Assembly (NCBI GenBank): GCA_963756425.1
Contig: CAVWNW010000018.1
Span: 62,001 to 126,000, forward strand
DNA length: 64,000 nt
Origin: DASQUK01 sp963756425
Lineage (GTDB): Bacteria > Actinomycetota > Acidimicrobiia > Acidimicrobiales > VFJN01
Reading direction: 5' to 3'
In this document: piece by piece, positions 33,906-42,750 of the stretch
How positions within the stretch are numbered: position 1 is the first letter of the stretch
How the letters are laid out: every line of letters begins with the position of its first letter
Notes under the pieces: generated by a model
The model's database searches: none
What the model was told of the DNA's origin: nothing
What the model saw: only the letters and a program-made list of their open reading frames with translations
Position numbers and translations under genes: made by a program

Positions 33906-35159
33906 GTGGACATCGACGAGATCGACCTGCTCGACCGCGACCGGTTCACGCAGGGGATCCCGCACGAGTGGTTCACGTGGCTGCGCGCCAACGCGCCCGT
34001 TTTCCACCACGACGAGCCAGACGGCGACGGCTTCTGGGTCATCACCCGCTACGACGACATCGTGACCTGCAGCCGCGACGCCGCCACCTTCTCCTCCGAC
34101 CAGGAGCTCGGGGGAGTGGTGATGCTCGAGGGCCCGATGGCGCCGCTGCCCGGCACCGAGATGGCGGGCAACATGATGCTGTTCATGGACCCACCGGGCC
34201 ACACCCGGTACCGCAAGCTGGTGAACCGCGGGTTCACGCCGCGGATGATCGGGGCGCTCGAGCCGCATGTGCGCGACCTGACCATCAGGATCGTCGAGGG
34301 TGCCATCGCCAAGGACGGCGGCAACTGCGACTTCGTCGTCGACGTCGCCGCCGAGCTCCCGCTGGAGGTGATCGCCGAGCTGCTCGGCGTGCCCCACGAT
34401 GACCGGTTCAAGCTGTTCGACTGGTCGAACCGCCTGGTGGGGTCGGAGGACCCGGAGTACCACGTCAGCGACGACCACGTGACCGAGGCCCAGGTCGAGA
34501 TGTTCATGTACGCCCAGCAGCTGGCCGAGCAGCGCCGCGCCGAGCCCCGCGAGGACATCGTCACCACCCTGCTCAACGCCGAAGTCGACGGCGACACCCT
34601 GACCGAGATGGACTTCAACCTCTTCTTCATGCTGCTGTCGGTGGCGGGCAACGAGACCACGCGCAACGCCATCGCCCACGGCATGAACGCGTTCCTCGAG
34701 AACCCGGACCAGTGGGACCTGCTGGTGTCCGACCCGGCGGCGCACATCCAGGGCGCCACCGAGGAGATCCTGCGCTGGGCGTCGCCGGTGATGTTCTTCC
34801 GCCGCAACGCCCGCCAGGACTTCGAGGTCCGGGGTCAGGTCATAAAGGCCGGCGAGAAGATCAGCCTCTGGTACATCTCCGCCAACCGCGACGAGGACGT
34901 GTTCACCGACCCCTTCACGTTCGACATCACCCGCGACCCGAACCCGCACATCGCGTTCGGGGGCGGCGGGCCCCACTTCTGCCTCGGCGCCCAGCTGGCC
35001 CGCCTGGAGATCAGGCTGCTGTTCGAGGAGCTAGCCGCCCGCGTCCCGCAGCTGGAGGCGCGGGGCGAGCCCGAGCGCCTGCGCTCGAACTTCATCGGTG
35101 GCATCAAGCACCTGCCCATGCGCCTGCGGCCGGCGCCCGCCGCAGCGCCAGCGCCGTGA
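33906..35159 (+). CDS. Cytochrome P450 (CYP125/CYP124-like)
   Basis: A 417-residue soluble bacterial P450 monooxygenase. The I-helix LLSVAGNETTRNAIAHG lies near residues 240-256, the K-helix ExxR in EEILRW near residue 285, and the haem-binding FGGGGPHFCLGAQLARLE near residues 351-368 with the cysteine ligand. The I-helix and the PVMFFRRNARQDFEVRG stretch resemble CYP125, CYP142 and CYP124, which hydroxylate sterol or branched lipid side chains. GGAGGGA 8 nt before the GTG at 33906 supports the start. Its stop overlaps the TetR start, and a KstR-like site precedes it. A sterol or isoprenoid substrate is inferred. Confidence 0.93.
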   Translation: MDIDEIDLLDRDRFTQGIPHEWFTWLRANAPVFHHDEPDGDGFWVITRYDDIVTCSRDAATFSSDQELGGVVMLEGPMAPLPGTEMAGNMMLFMDPPGHTRYRKLVNRGFTPRMIGALEPHVRDLTIRIVEGAIAKDGGNCDFVVDVAAELPLEVIAELLGVPHDDRFKLFDWSNRLVGSEDPEYHVSDDHVTEAQVEMFMYAQQLAEQRRAEPREDIVTTLLNAEVDGDTLTEMDFNLFFMLLSVAGNETTRNAIAHGMNAFLENPDQWDLLVSDPAAHIQGATEEILRWASPVMFFRRNARQDFEVRGQVIKAGEKISLWYISANRDEDVFTDPFTFDITRDPNPHIAFGGGGPHFCLGAQLARLEIRLLFEELAARVPQLEARGEPERLRSNFIGGIKHLPMRLRPAPAAAPAP

Positions 35160-35764
35160 CCGACGTGGCCACACAAGCGGCGACCCTGAGCGCCGAGCAG
35201 CGCGACCGGCGACGAAGGGTGATCGACGCCGCCTTCGAGCTGGGTGCCGAACACGGCTACGACGCCGTCCAGATGCGCGACGTGTCGGCGATCGCCAATG
35301 TCTCGCTGGCCACGATCTACCGCTACTTCTCCTCGAAGGACCACCTCCTGGCCGCGGCCATGACCGAGTGGACGGCGCGCCTGCAGGCCCGAGTGGCCCA
35401 GTCGCCGCCGCGCGGTGACACCGCCGCCGACCAGCTCATCGACGTCCTCAATCGGGGCTGCCGCGCCATGGCCCGCCAACCCAAGCTCAGCGCCGCGCTG
35501 GTGCGGGCGCTGTCGTCGTCGGACGAGGGCGTCCGCGAGAGCGCCGAGGCCGTGCAGCAGCAGATCGAGGCCATGGCCAGCGGCATCCTCGTCGACCTCG
35601 CGCCCGGGGTCCGCTCCGACATCCTGGCCGTGCTCGGCCACGTCTGGTACTCGACGCTGGTGGCGTGGGCGAACGGCCGCATCGACTTCGACCAGGTGAC
35701 CGTCGAGCTCGATCGGGCCGTGCATGTGCTGGTCGACCCGTACGAGCGGCTCGCGGCCCAGTAG
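35156..35764 (+). CDS. TetR-family regulator, KstR-like
   Basis: A 202-residue TetR-type repressor. The DNA-binding part RRRVIDAAFELGAEHGYDAVQMRDV followed by SAIANVSLATIYRYFSSKDHLLAAAM (residues about 17-68) is strikingly similar to mycobacterial KstR, especially GYDAVQMR and TIYRYFSSK. KstR represses steroid degradation genes and is relieved by a CoA thioester of a steroid intermediate. The gene overlaps the P450 stop (GTGA), so both are made from one message. Two KstR-like palindromes lie just upstream, at 33567 and 33855. The C-terminal ligand domain is too divergent to name the inducer. Confidence 0.88.
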   Translation: MTDVATQAATLSAEQRDRRRRVIDAAFELGAEHGYDAVQMRDVSAIANVSLATIYRYFSSKDHLLAAAMTEWTARLQARVAQSPPRGDTAADQLIDVLNRGCRAMARQPKLSAALVRALSSSDEGVRESAEAVQQQIEAMASGILVDLAPGVRSDILAVLGHVWYSTLVAWANGRIDFDQVTVELDRAVHVLVDPYERLAAQ

Positions 35765-35836
35765 GCGGGAACCTAGCCGCTGGCCCCGTCGGCCCCGTCC
35801 CGGTGGCCCCGCCGGGCGACCCGGCCCCGCGGTGGC

Positions 35837-35936
35837 CCCGAGGTCATGGGTTCCACCGATGGCAGCCCGAGGTCATAGGTATCGCACCCGGAACCCATTG
35901 CCTCCGGCTCCGAGGGACGGAACCCATTGCCTCGGG
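35837..35936. repeat. 100-bp double-dyad repeat, copy 2
   Basis: CCCGAGGTCAT-type words start at 35837 and 35866, and CGGAACCCATTGCCTC-type words start at 35889 and 35918. The steps are 29, 23 and 29 bp, exactly as in copy 1 at 11540, and the element is again exactly 100 bp. It lies between the convergent TetR and D-aminoacylase-type genes. The inner words differ slightly (CATTGCC for CATGACC). Confidence 0.85.
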
Positions 35937-35944
35937 TCTTTCGG

Positions 35945-37690
35945 CTAGTCGAGGGGTGCGGGCTGCGGCCCGCGCACCAGGCGGCCCGGGCGCTCGCCCG
36001 TGGCCGCGTCGTGGTCGCGCACCACGACGCCCCGCTTGATCGTGGCCACGTAGCCCCGAGCCCGCTGGACCAGCCGGCGCCCTCCCGCGGGCAGGTCGTA
36101 GACCATCTCGGGTGCCTCGCTCGCCACGTTGTCGGCGTCGATCACGTTGAGGTCGGCGAGATGCCCCGGCGCCACGAGGCCCCGGTCGTCGAAGCCGAAC
36201 AGCGCCGCCGTCCGTCGGGTCTGCAGGTTGACGGCCAGCTCCAGCGGGAGCCGCTCGCCGCGGCTGCGTTCACGGGCCCAGTGGCTGAGCATGTAGGTCG
36301 GCACGCTGGCGTCGCACAGAAGACCACAGTGCGCACCCCCGTCGCCCAACCCCAGCACCACGTCCGGCTGGGTGAGCAGCTCGGCCAAGACGCGGAAGTC
36401 CCCGTCGGCGTAGCCGCCGAGCGGCATGTAGAGCAGCGCCCGACCCTCGCGCTCCAGCAGCAGGTCGTAGCCGACCTCGGCCGGCGGCCGTCCCTGCCGC
36501 TCGGCCAGGGCTGCGACGCTGCGGTCCGGGGGCGGCTCGTAGTCCGGCGGATCGCCAAGCGGGAAGATGTGGCCCCAGGCGTCGGCGATGAACGCCGCCG
36601 CGCCGGCGTCGTCCAGGGTCTCGCCCAGGATCGCCGCCCGCACCGCGGGGTCGCGGAGCCGCTCCACCCGCTCGGGGAGCGGCAGATCGGCCAGGCGGGC
36701 GTACGCGGCGTGGAGCATGAAGGGGTGGGCGCTGGACTCCAGTCCGAACAGCACGGACGTCGAGCGCCCGCCGATCTGCGGAACGATGCGTGCGCCCGCG
36801 GCGTTCGCCCGGCGGACGAGGTCGAGGATCGTGCGCCAATGATCGGGACGCATGTGGTCCTGCCCGGTACCGAAGGTGACGCGGCACCCCGTGGCGCGCG
36901 ACACCTCGGTCATCCACGCCAGCTCGGCCTCTGGGTCGACCATGTCGCTGGCCAGCTCGAACACGCCCGGGACCCCGGCCGACCCCCGCAGACCGCCGGC
37001 ATCCGTCGATGCCAGGGCCCGACCGATGCCGACCAACTCCTCCGGTGACGCGGTCGTGCCCGCGGCCAGCTCGCCGTCCTTGGCCCGGTGAATGATCGTG
37101 CGGGTGGTGGAGAAGCCCACAGCCCCGGCCTCCATCGCCTCGCGCACGAGGGCGGCCATCGCCGCGACCTCCGCCCGCGTGGCCTCGGCGTTGGCGCCGC
37201 CCCGCTCGCCCATCACGTACGCCCGCACCGCGCCGTGCGGCACCAACGCGCTCACGTCGAGCACGCGGGGCAGGCGTTCGAGCTCGTCGAGGTACTCGGG
37301 GAACGTCTCCCAGTTCCACGTGATGCCCTCGGCCAGCGCCGTGCCCGGGATGTCCTCGACACCCTCCATGAGCTGTATCAGCCAGGCGTGGCGGTCGCGG
37401 TGCGCCGGTGCGAAGCCGACGCCGCAGTTGCCCATCACCACGGTCGTGACCCCGTGCCAGCTGGACGGCGACACCTCCGGGTCCCAGGTCGCCTGGCCGT
37501 CGTAGTGCGTGTGGATGTCGACGAAGCCCGGGGTGACGACCAGGCCGTCGGCGTCGATCTCCCGCCGACCGCGGCCGTCCACCGGTCCCACGCTGACGAT
37601 GCGGTCGCCATCGATCGCGACGTCGGCCGGCCTGCCGGCAGCGCCGGAGCCGTCCACCACGTGCCCGCTACGGATGACCAGGTCGTGCAT
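35945..37690 (-). CDS. N-acyl-D-amino-acid deacylase (D-aminoacylase) family amidohydrolase
   Basis: A 581-residue amidohydrolase of the D-aminoacylase group, which hydrolyses N-acyl-D-amino acids or related amides in the cytoplasm. The metal motif VTPGFVDIHTHYDGQATWDPEVSP lies near residues 54-77, the GNCGVGFAP block near 92, an STTRTIIHRAKDGE stretch near 197, and LGLGDGGAHCGLLCDAS with the metal aspartate near 463. The usual VTPGFVDIHTHYDGQ signature leaves little doubt. It ends only 8 bp from the 100-bp repeat. It is not part of the purine island but could act on D-amino acid derivatives made there; that is speculation. Confidence 0.9.
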   Translation of the reverse strand: MHDLVIRSGHVVDGSGAAGRPADVAIDGDRIVSVGPVDGRGRREIDADGLVVTPGFVDIHTHYDGQATWDPEVSPSSWHGVTTVVMGNCGVGFAPAHRDRHAWLIQLMEGVEDIPGTALAEGITWNWETFPEYLDELERLPRVLDVSALVPHGAVRAYVMGERGGANAEATRAEVAAMAALVREAMEAGAVGFSTTRTIIHRAKDGELAAGTTASPEELVGIGRALASTDAGGLRGSAGVPGVFELASDMVDPEAELAWMTEVSRATGCRVTFGTGQDHMRPDHWRTILDLVRRANAAGARIVPQIGGRSTSVLFGLESSAHPFMLHAAYARLADLPLPERVERLRDPAVRAAILGETLDDAGAAAFIADAWGHIFPLGDPPDYEPPPDRSVAALAERQGRPPAEVGYDLLLEREGRALLYMPLGGYADGDFRVLAELLTQPDVVLGLGDGGAHCGLLCDASVPTYMLSHWARERSRGERLPLELAVNLQTRRTAALFGFDDRGLVAPGHLADLNVIDADNVASEAPEMVYDLPAGGRRLVQRARGYVATIKRGVVVRDHDAATGERPGRLVRGPQPAPLD

Positions 37691-37711
37691 GCATGCCAGC
37701 CAACCACCGGC

Positions 37712-38680
37712 CTACCGCGTCGGCAATCTGACGGCGGCGCCGCCGGCGGCGGGCTCGGCGGGCGGCGGCCGCCGCTTGCGGCCGGTGCGCAGCGACCACG
37801 GTGGTTGCGGCACCCGCGGCGCCACGGCGGCCAGCGCCCCGGCCGTGAGCAGCGCGACGGGCAGCGCCACCGCCCCCGGGACCGTGCCCGCAACGCCGGT
37901 GCGGTCGACCAGGACGTAGTAGACGACGTAGTGGGCCAGGAAGATCCCGAGGGTGTGGGCCGCGGCGGACTGGATCAATCGACCGGCCGCGCCCAGCCAC
38001 ATAGGCCAACCACATTGGGCGAGCGCGTACAGCAGGGCGGTGCCGGCGAGGCCGGGCACCACGAACGCCAGCCCGCCCGGGTAGCGATCGGGCGTCACGC
38101 CGACGGCGAGCAACACGGCGACCGCCGCGGCCCCCAGGGCGGCGGCGGTCAGGCCCCAGCGGCGATCGGCGAACCGGCCGGTGCGCACCGCCGCCATGCC
38201 AACCAGCACGAATCCCAGGTAGGTGACCGCAGGGAACTTCCCGGCCACCACCTCGTCCGCCCACCATCCGGCGTTGCTGGTCACCGCACGTTCGGCCAGC
38301 ACGCCCGTGGCCAGCGTTGCGGCGGCGAGGGCCGACAACCACCGAGCCCCCACGGCCACCGCGAGGCCGGCGCCGACCACCACCGTGACTCCCAGGGCCT
38401 CGATGACGCCGAACATCGCCGGGTGCTGCCACAGCAGCCAGTCGAACGCCACGCCGATCGGTACCAGGAGGCCGTAGCGGCGCAACACCTCGGCAGCAAC
38501 CCGCGGCCGGGTCATCCCGCGACGCCGCCGGGCCGCCATGTACAGCGACGCCGAGGCCCCGGCGGCCACGAAGAAGGCCGGCGCCGCCACGTCCGTCACG
38601 GCGAACGACGACCATCCCGGCAGCACCGCCCGGGCATCGCCCGTGAGCCAGTCCGTCATGTGGTGCACCACCATCGCCAC
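37712..38680 (-). CDS. Polytopic membrane protein, probable HGSNAT/DUF1624-like acyltransferase
   Basis: A 322-residue protein with about eight to ten membrane helices. The N-terminal MVVHHMTDWL and the VTDVAAPAFFVAAGASASLYM helix fit membrane acyltransferases of the heparan-α-glucosaminide N-acetyltransferase/DUF1624 type. Before the GTG at 38680 the frame continues with ARVLALDRLRGLAL, which belongs to the family pattern, yet no ATG, GTG or TTG occurs there before a TGA. A CTG start or a lost start is therefore likely. The gene ends 21 bp after the start of the D-aminoacylase-type gene. Substrate unknown. Confidence 0.68.
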   Translation of the reverse strand: MAMVVHHMTDWLTGDARAVLPGWSSFAVTDVAAPAFFVAAGASASLYMAARRRRGMTRPRVAAEVLRRYGLLVPIGVAFDWLLWQHPAMFGVIEALGVTVVVGAGLAVAVGARWLSALAAATLATGVLAERAVTSNAGWWADEVVAGKFPAVTYLGFVLVGMAAVRTGRFADRRWGLTAAALGAAAVAVLLAVGVTPDRYPGGLAFVVPGLAGTALLYALAQCGWPMWLGAAGRLIQSAAAHTLGIFLAHYVVYYVLVDRTGVAGTVPGAVALPVALLTAGALAAVAPRVPQPPWSLRTGRKRRPPPAEPAAGGAAVRLPTR

Positions 38681-38870
38681 CAGGGCCAGTCCCCGGAGCC
38701 GGTCCAGGGCGAGGACCCGCGCGCCGCCGGATGCGGCCTGGCGCTCGGGCGCGGGGCGCGCTCGGGCGCGCTCGACGGCGCGACGGACGACATGGCGGTG
38801 GATTGGGTACCCCGTCAGCCCGCTCTCAGTCCCCGAGGCCGCTCGGATGGGGCGGGTCGGTCAGGTCACG

Positions 38871-40073
38871 TCAGCCGCCGTGCGCATGGTCGCAGAGCCG
38901 CTCCTCGCCCTCGTTGATCTGGCCTGCACCAACGCCCTCCAGGGCGGCGAAGGGGCCGCAGCGGTGCGGCACGATCCACACGTGGATCATGGGAACGGGA
39001 TCGAGCTTGACGAGTCCCGCACGGCATCCCCCGCCCGCCCCGGTCAGGCCCCGCACCTTGGGCGCCTCCCCGGGCGAGAAGCACAGGTTGTCGTGGATGT
39101 GCCACTGCGTGAGCTTGCCGCCCAGCTCGGGCACGGTGTCGAGCGTCTCGCCCTGCGGCAGCATGTACATCGCCGCCTCCAGGGTGCGGGTGCCGTCGCG
39201 ATCGACCCTGTAGACGAGCGACTCCGGGCGCTCGGGGTCGAGGATGACGCCGTCGTTGATCCAGTCCCACTGGATGAGGTGCTCGTAGCCGGTCAAGCCG
39301 TCGCCGATCGAATGGAAGCCGGCCGCCTCGGCGACCTTGGGGTCCGACCACTGCGGCAGGCGCCAGAGCGTGATGGCGATCAGGTTCTCGGCCGCCGCCT
39401 GCTGCTCCGGCGTCACCCCCTCGACGCCGCCGAGATCGATCGGCTTGGTGGGGTCGTAGGGGGTCGGCGCCACGACCGCCGCCCCATGGCCGGCGTGCTC
39501 GTGGCCGGCAGCCGACTCCTCGCTGGCGGCGCCGTGGTCGTGCTCGTGGCCTGCGGCCTCGCCGCCGTGCTCGTGGCCGCCGGCATGGCTGTGGCTCCCT
39601 GTCGCCACCATCCCAGGGACCGTGAGCGCAATTGCCGCCACCGTCGCGAGGCCCACCAGCGCCGGCTGGCGGCCGGTCAGGCGAGCGGACACGCCGGGAA
39701 GCAGGACGAGCAGCGCCCCGATGACCGCGACCAGGGCCAACGCCGCCGCCAGCGTGTCGGCGAACTGGGGACCCTCCTGGACGTCCAGGCCGGCCACGAA
39801 GCTGATGCCGCTCGTCTTGGCCAGGACCCATCCGCCGAACGCAGCAAGGTTGCCGGCCACACCGACCAGCGCCACCCACCGCGACGGTCGCACGAGCACC
39901 AGCACACCCCACGCGATCTGGAACACGGCCGTCAGTGCGAACGCGACGACGGCCGCCCGGTGCTCGCTGTGCGCGCCCGCGGCCGTGGCGTGGATCGCCC
40001 CGGCCCCGATGGAGGCCAGTGCGGCGATGGCAACCAGCGCGCTGGGACGGTCTGGAGACGAAGCGGTGGCCAC
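38871..40073 (-). CDS. Membrane protein with a histidine-rich linker and a C-terminal extracytoplasmic domain
   Basis: 400 residues in three parts: four membrane helices (about 10-155), a linker of about 50 residues packed with His, Glu and Asp (GSHSHAGGHEHGGE, GHEHDHG, GHEHAGHG), and a globular domain of about 190 residues. The linker should bind metals such as copper, zinc or nickel. The globular part has further histidines (FHSIGDGLTGYEHLIQWDW, LTQWHIHDNLCFSPG, MIHVWIVPHRCGPF) and resembles uncharacterised actinobacterial proteins. No named family fits. It may bind or sense metal at the outer face of the membrane. It appears to be a single-gene unit. Confidence 0.75.
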   Translation of the reverse strand: MATASSPDRPSALVAIAALASIGAGAIHATAAGAHSEHRAAVVAFALTAVFQIAWGVLVLVRPSRWVALVGVAGNLAAFGGWVLAKTSGISFVAGLDVQEGPQFADTLAAALALVAVIGALLVLLPGVSARLTGRQPALVGLATVAAIALTVPGMVATGSHSHAGGHEHGGEAAGHEHDHGAASEESAAGHEHAGHGAAVVAPTPYDPTKPIDLGGVEGVTPEQQAAAENLIAITLWRLPQWSDPKVAEAAGFHSIGDGLTGYEHLIQWDWINDGVILDPERPESLVYRVDRDGTRTLEAAMYMLPQGETLDTVPELGGKLTQWHIHDNLCFSPGEAPKVRGLTGAGGGCRAGLVKLDPVPMIHVWIVPHRCGPFAALEGVGAGQINEGEERLCDHAHGG

Positions 40074-40155
40074 GGCGGTCTTCCCCTCTTGGTGTCGGCC
40101 TGCCGAGGGGAAGGCTAGGACAGCAGTGCGGCTGATTACACGCGGCGTGCAGAAT

Positions 40156-41250
40156 TCATGAACCGGCGACGGCCGCCGCTCGGTCGGCCGCCACGGCGTC
40201 GTAGCTCTCGTAGTCCGAACCGGTGTCGTCGGCGAACTCGAACTCCAGCAGCCCGGCCTCGGCCCAGTGCCGGCGGAGGTAGCCGTCGTTGGCGTCGAGC
40301 AGCCCCAGCTTGCGGACGTTCGGGACCAGCTTGGAGAAGAACGCCCGCTGGAACCCGGCGAACGGATGCACCTTGATCCGTCCCGCCGCCTCGGTGATCG
40401 CCGGGTACACGGCGTCGACCCGGACGCCCATCCGTTCCCAGACCTCCGGCGTCGTCGAGCGGGCCCGGTTCCGCAGGGTGTTCTCGACCAGGAACTCCTG
40501 GCGGTCCTTGAGCTCCGCCTCCGACAGCCCGGCGTAGTACTCCGAGAGGCTTAGCACCCCGAAGGCCACGTGCCGGGCCTCGTCGGACATGACGTAGCGC
40601 AGCAGCTTTCGCAGCAGGGGCTCGTCGATCGTGCGCAGCATCGACCCGAACGCGGCCAGGGCCAGGCTCTCGATCACGATCTGCATGCCGAGATAGGCGA
40701 TGTCCCAGCGGGCGTCCTCGAGCAGGGCGGTGATCTGGCCCTCGAGGAACGGGCTCATCGGATAGGCCTCGCCGAGCTTGGTGTGCAGGTACTTGGCGAA
40801 CACCTCGGTGTGGCGGGCCTCGTCCATCGTCTGGGTGGCCGCGTAGTACTTGGCGTCAATCCAGGGAACGGTCTCGACGATCTTGGCGGCAGTCATCATG
40901 GCGCCCTGCTCGCCGTGCATGAATTGGCTGAGCTGGGCCTTGAAGCTTTCGACGCCGAGCTGGTGCAGCTCCTTGTCACCCCACGAGGCGATCGGCGAAC
41001 CGTCGACGTCGCGGGCGGCGCGGGCCAGCTGCTGGAACGGCGTGGTCGGGTCGACGAGCTCGAACGGGTCGACCTCCATCGACCAGTCGAGGTCGGTCAC
41101 GCTGTTCCACTGCGACCCCATGGCCTTGTTGTAGAGGGTGACCAGCTGGTCGCGGCTGCGGTCGTAGTTCCAGAGAAAGATGCGGTCGGCGTGGTCGTGG
41201 ACGACCTTGATGGTCTCGTCGACCTCGGCGGAACCGGGCAGGTCGGGCAT
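40156..41250 (-). CDS. Ferritin-like diiron protein
   Basis: A 364-residue helical protein with two E-x2-H-like diiron motifs: TMDEARHTEVFAKYLH near residue 143 and YVMSDEARHVAFGVLSLSEYY near residue 228, plus acidic residues in MHGEQGAMMTAAKIVE and IVIESLALAAFG. This is the ribonucleotide-reductase/ferritin-like arrangement used by oxygenases and desaturases. The reaction is unknown. It starts 8 bp after the HxlR gene and is probably in an operon with HxlR and the thioesterase. Such diiron proteins with thioesterases often act on acyl chains; here that is only inference. Confidence 0.87.
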   Translation of the reverse strand: MPDLPGSAEVDETIKVVHDHADRIFLWNYDRSRDQLVTLYNKAMGSQWNSVTDLDWSMEVDPFELVDPTTPFQQLARAARDVDGSPIASWGDKELHQLGVESFKAQLSQFMHGEQGAMMTAAKIVETVPWIDAKYYAATQTMDEARHTEVFAKYLHTKLGEAYPMSPFLEGQITALLEDARWDIAYLGMQIVIESLALAAFGSMLRTIDEPLLRKLLRYVMSDEARHVAFGVLSLSEYYAGLSEAELKDRQEFLVENTLRNRARSTTPEVWERMGVRVDAVYPAITEAAGRIKVHPFAGFQRAFFSKLVPNVRKLGLLDANDGYLRRHWAEAGLLEFEFADDTGSDYESYDAVAADRAAAVAGS

Positions 41251-41258
41251 GTCGGTCG

Positions 41259-41765
41259 CTACTCCCCTGGTCCGGTGAAGTGGCCGGTGGCCATGGCCGC
41301 CCGCCGCTGGCGATCCGGGTACCCAGGCCCGAGTCGGGTGGTGACGTCGCGCAGCCGGACCGGCTCACCGCAGTGCGAGCAGACCACCTCCGCATCGAGG
41401 TCGTGGCCGCACGTCCGGTGCTCCAGCACCACCGGTGGACCGTCCTCGCCAGCCAGCCAACGGTCGCCCCAGCGGACGAGGGCGGCGACCACGGGGAAGA
41501 AGTCACGGCCCTTGTCGGTGAGGACGTATTCGTGGCGCACCGGTCGGGCGTGGTACTGCCGGCGTTCGAGCAGGCCCTCGTCGACCAGGCGGTTCAGGCG
41601 CTGGGTGAGGATGTTGCGCCCGATGCCGAGGCTGCGCTGGAAGTCGTCGAACCGCCGCACGCCGTAGAAGCACTCGCGGAGCACCAGCGGTGTCCACCAG
41701 TCCCCGAGCAGGTCGACGGCGCGAGCAATCGAGCACGGCCAGTCGGCGAACGGGGTGCGCCTCAT
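41259..41765 (-). CDS. HxlR-family transcriptional regulator
   Basis: A 168-residue winged-helix regulator. The HxlR signature is clear: CSIARAVDLLGDWWTPLVLRE at the N-terminus (residues 10-30), FDDFQRSLGIGRNILTQRLNRL, the wing, and YVLTDKGRDFFPVVAAL. The C-terminal tail carries a TCGHDLDAEVVCSHCGEPVRL stretch that could be a zinc ribbon and is common in this subgroup. The ATG at 41765 overlaps the stop of the upstream thioesterase (ATGA). It probably controls its own operon. Confidence 0.92.
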   Translation of the reverse strand: MRRTPFADWPCSIARAVDLLGDWWTPLVLRECFYGVRRFDDFQRSLGIGRNILTQRLNRLVDEGLLERRQYHARPVRHEYVLTDKGRDFFPVVAALVRWGDRWLAGEDGPPVVLEHRTCGHDLDAEVVCSHCGEPVRLRDVTTRLGPGYPDRQRRAAMATGHFTGPGE

Positions 41766-42637
41766 GATGAACCACTCTCGTCGCTCCGGGGCGGAGACGC
41801 ATCCCCGACCCGCACGCCGGCGAGCTGGGAGGCCTGTGCCACCAGGCGGCCCCGGCTGTCCCAGACGTGGCACACCTCGTCGACGAGCTCGGCCTGAATG
41901 AGCCCCGCCCGCTGCCGCACCATCAGCGGCCCGGGGGCGGGAACGCCCCGCACGTAGACCGTGAGCTCGAGCGTCGGCACCCAGCCGAGTGTCGCCAGCT
42001 CGAGGGTGGCGGGCGGGAACGAATCGGCGGCGTACAGCAACGCCAGCGGGTCCGGCTCCCGGCCGTCGGCGAAGGTCAGCCAGCCCCGCACCTCGGCCCT
42101 GCCGGATGGGCGCCCCTCCGTGAAGCCGGCCGTCGCCGGGTCGAGGTGGATGTGCACCCGGTTCATGATCGCCAGCTCCACGCCCCCCGGTCCTACGCCC
42201 TGGGTCCGCACGCAGTCGTGGACCGGCGGCAGTCGCGGCGCCTCGATGTCGGACCACCAGGGCTCGACCGCGGGATCGTGCCGGCCGAGCGTGAAGGTGG
42301 CCTCGACGGCGGGCGAGCCCGCCTGCTCCAGCCGCGCTCGCACCTGGCTCATCCGCCGTCCCCGCCGGAGGACTTCGGTGAGCACCTCCGCGGGACCTGG
42401 GCTGGGCGAGGACACGTAGTGGGCGGTGGCCGTGACCGGGTGCGGATGGTCCGGTCCCTCGGCGGAGGCCAGGGCCGACCGGGCGGCGCGGGCCATGGCC
42501 GACAGCAAGTAGCCCCCGTGAGGGCGGCCGCCGATGGTCCACTCGGGGTCGATGGCCATCTGGAAGCGCCCGGGCGCACCGCCAGGGTCCAAGTGGGCGA
42601 CGGCCGTGACCGTGTCGAACGAACCGGGCTCCGGCAT
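41762..42637 (-). CDS. Acyl-CoA thioesterase family protein (hotdog fold)
   Basis: A 291-residue double-hotdog thioesterase of the TesB-like type. The first hotdog holds WTIGGRPHGGYLLSAMARAA (residues about 30-49), followed by VTATAHYVSSPSPGPAEVL. The second holds GWLTFADGREPDPLALLYAADSFPPA and LELTVYVRG. It should hydrolyse acyl-CoAs in the cytoplasm. The ATG at 42637 opens with MPEPGSFDTVTAV; GTG and ATG codons further upstream are possible but less family-like. It is the first gene of the operon with HxlR and the diiron protein. Confidence 0.87.
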   Translation of the reverse strand: MPEPGSFDTVTAVAHLDPGGAPGRFQMAIDPEWTIGGRPHGGYLLSAMARAARSALASAEGPDHPHPVTATAHYVSSPSPGPAEVLTEVLRRGRRMSQVRARLEQAGSPAVEATFTLGRHDPAVEPWWSDIEAPRLPPVHDCVRTQGVGPGGVELAIMNRVHIHLDPATAGFTEGRPSGRAEVRGWLTFADGREPDPLALLYAADSFPPATLELATLGWVPTLELTVYVRGVPAPGPLMVRQRAGLIQAELVDEVCHVWDSRGRLVAQASQLAGVRVGDASPPRSDESGSS

Positions 42638-42750
42638 CTCCGGCACCTTAACCGGTGTCCGTTGCACTAGTGAACTCGCAAGATCGGGACGCCGCATCAA
42701 AAGCACGCGCGGGTCCGACTGGCGCCTGTCCCAGGGACCAGGATGAAGCA

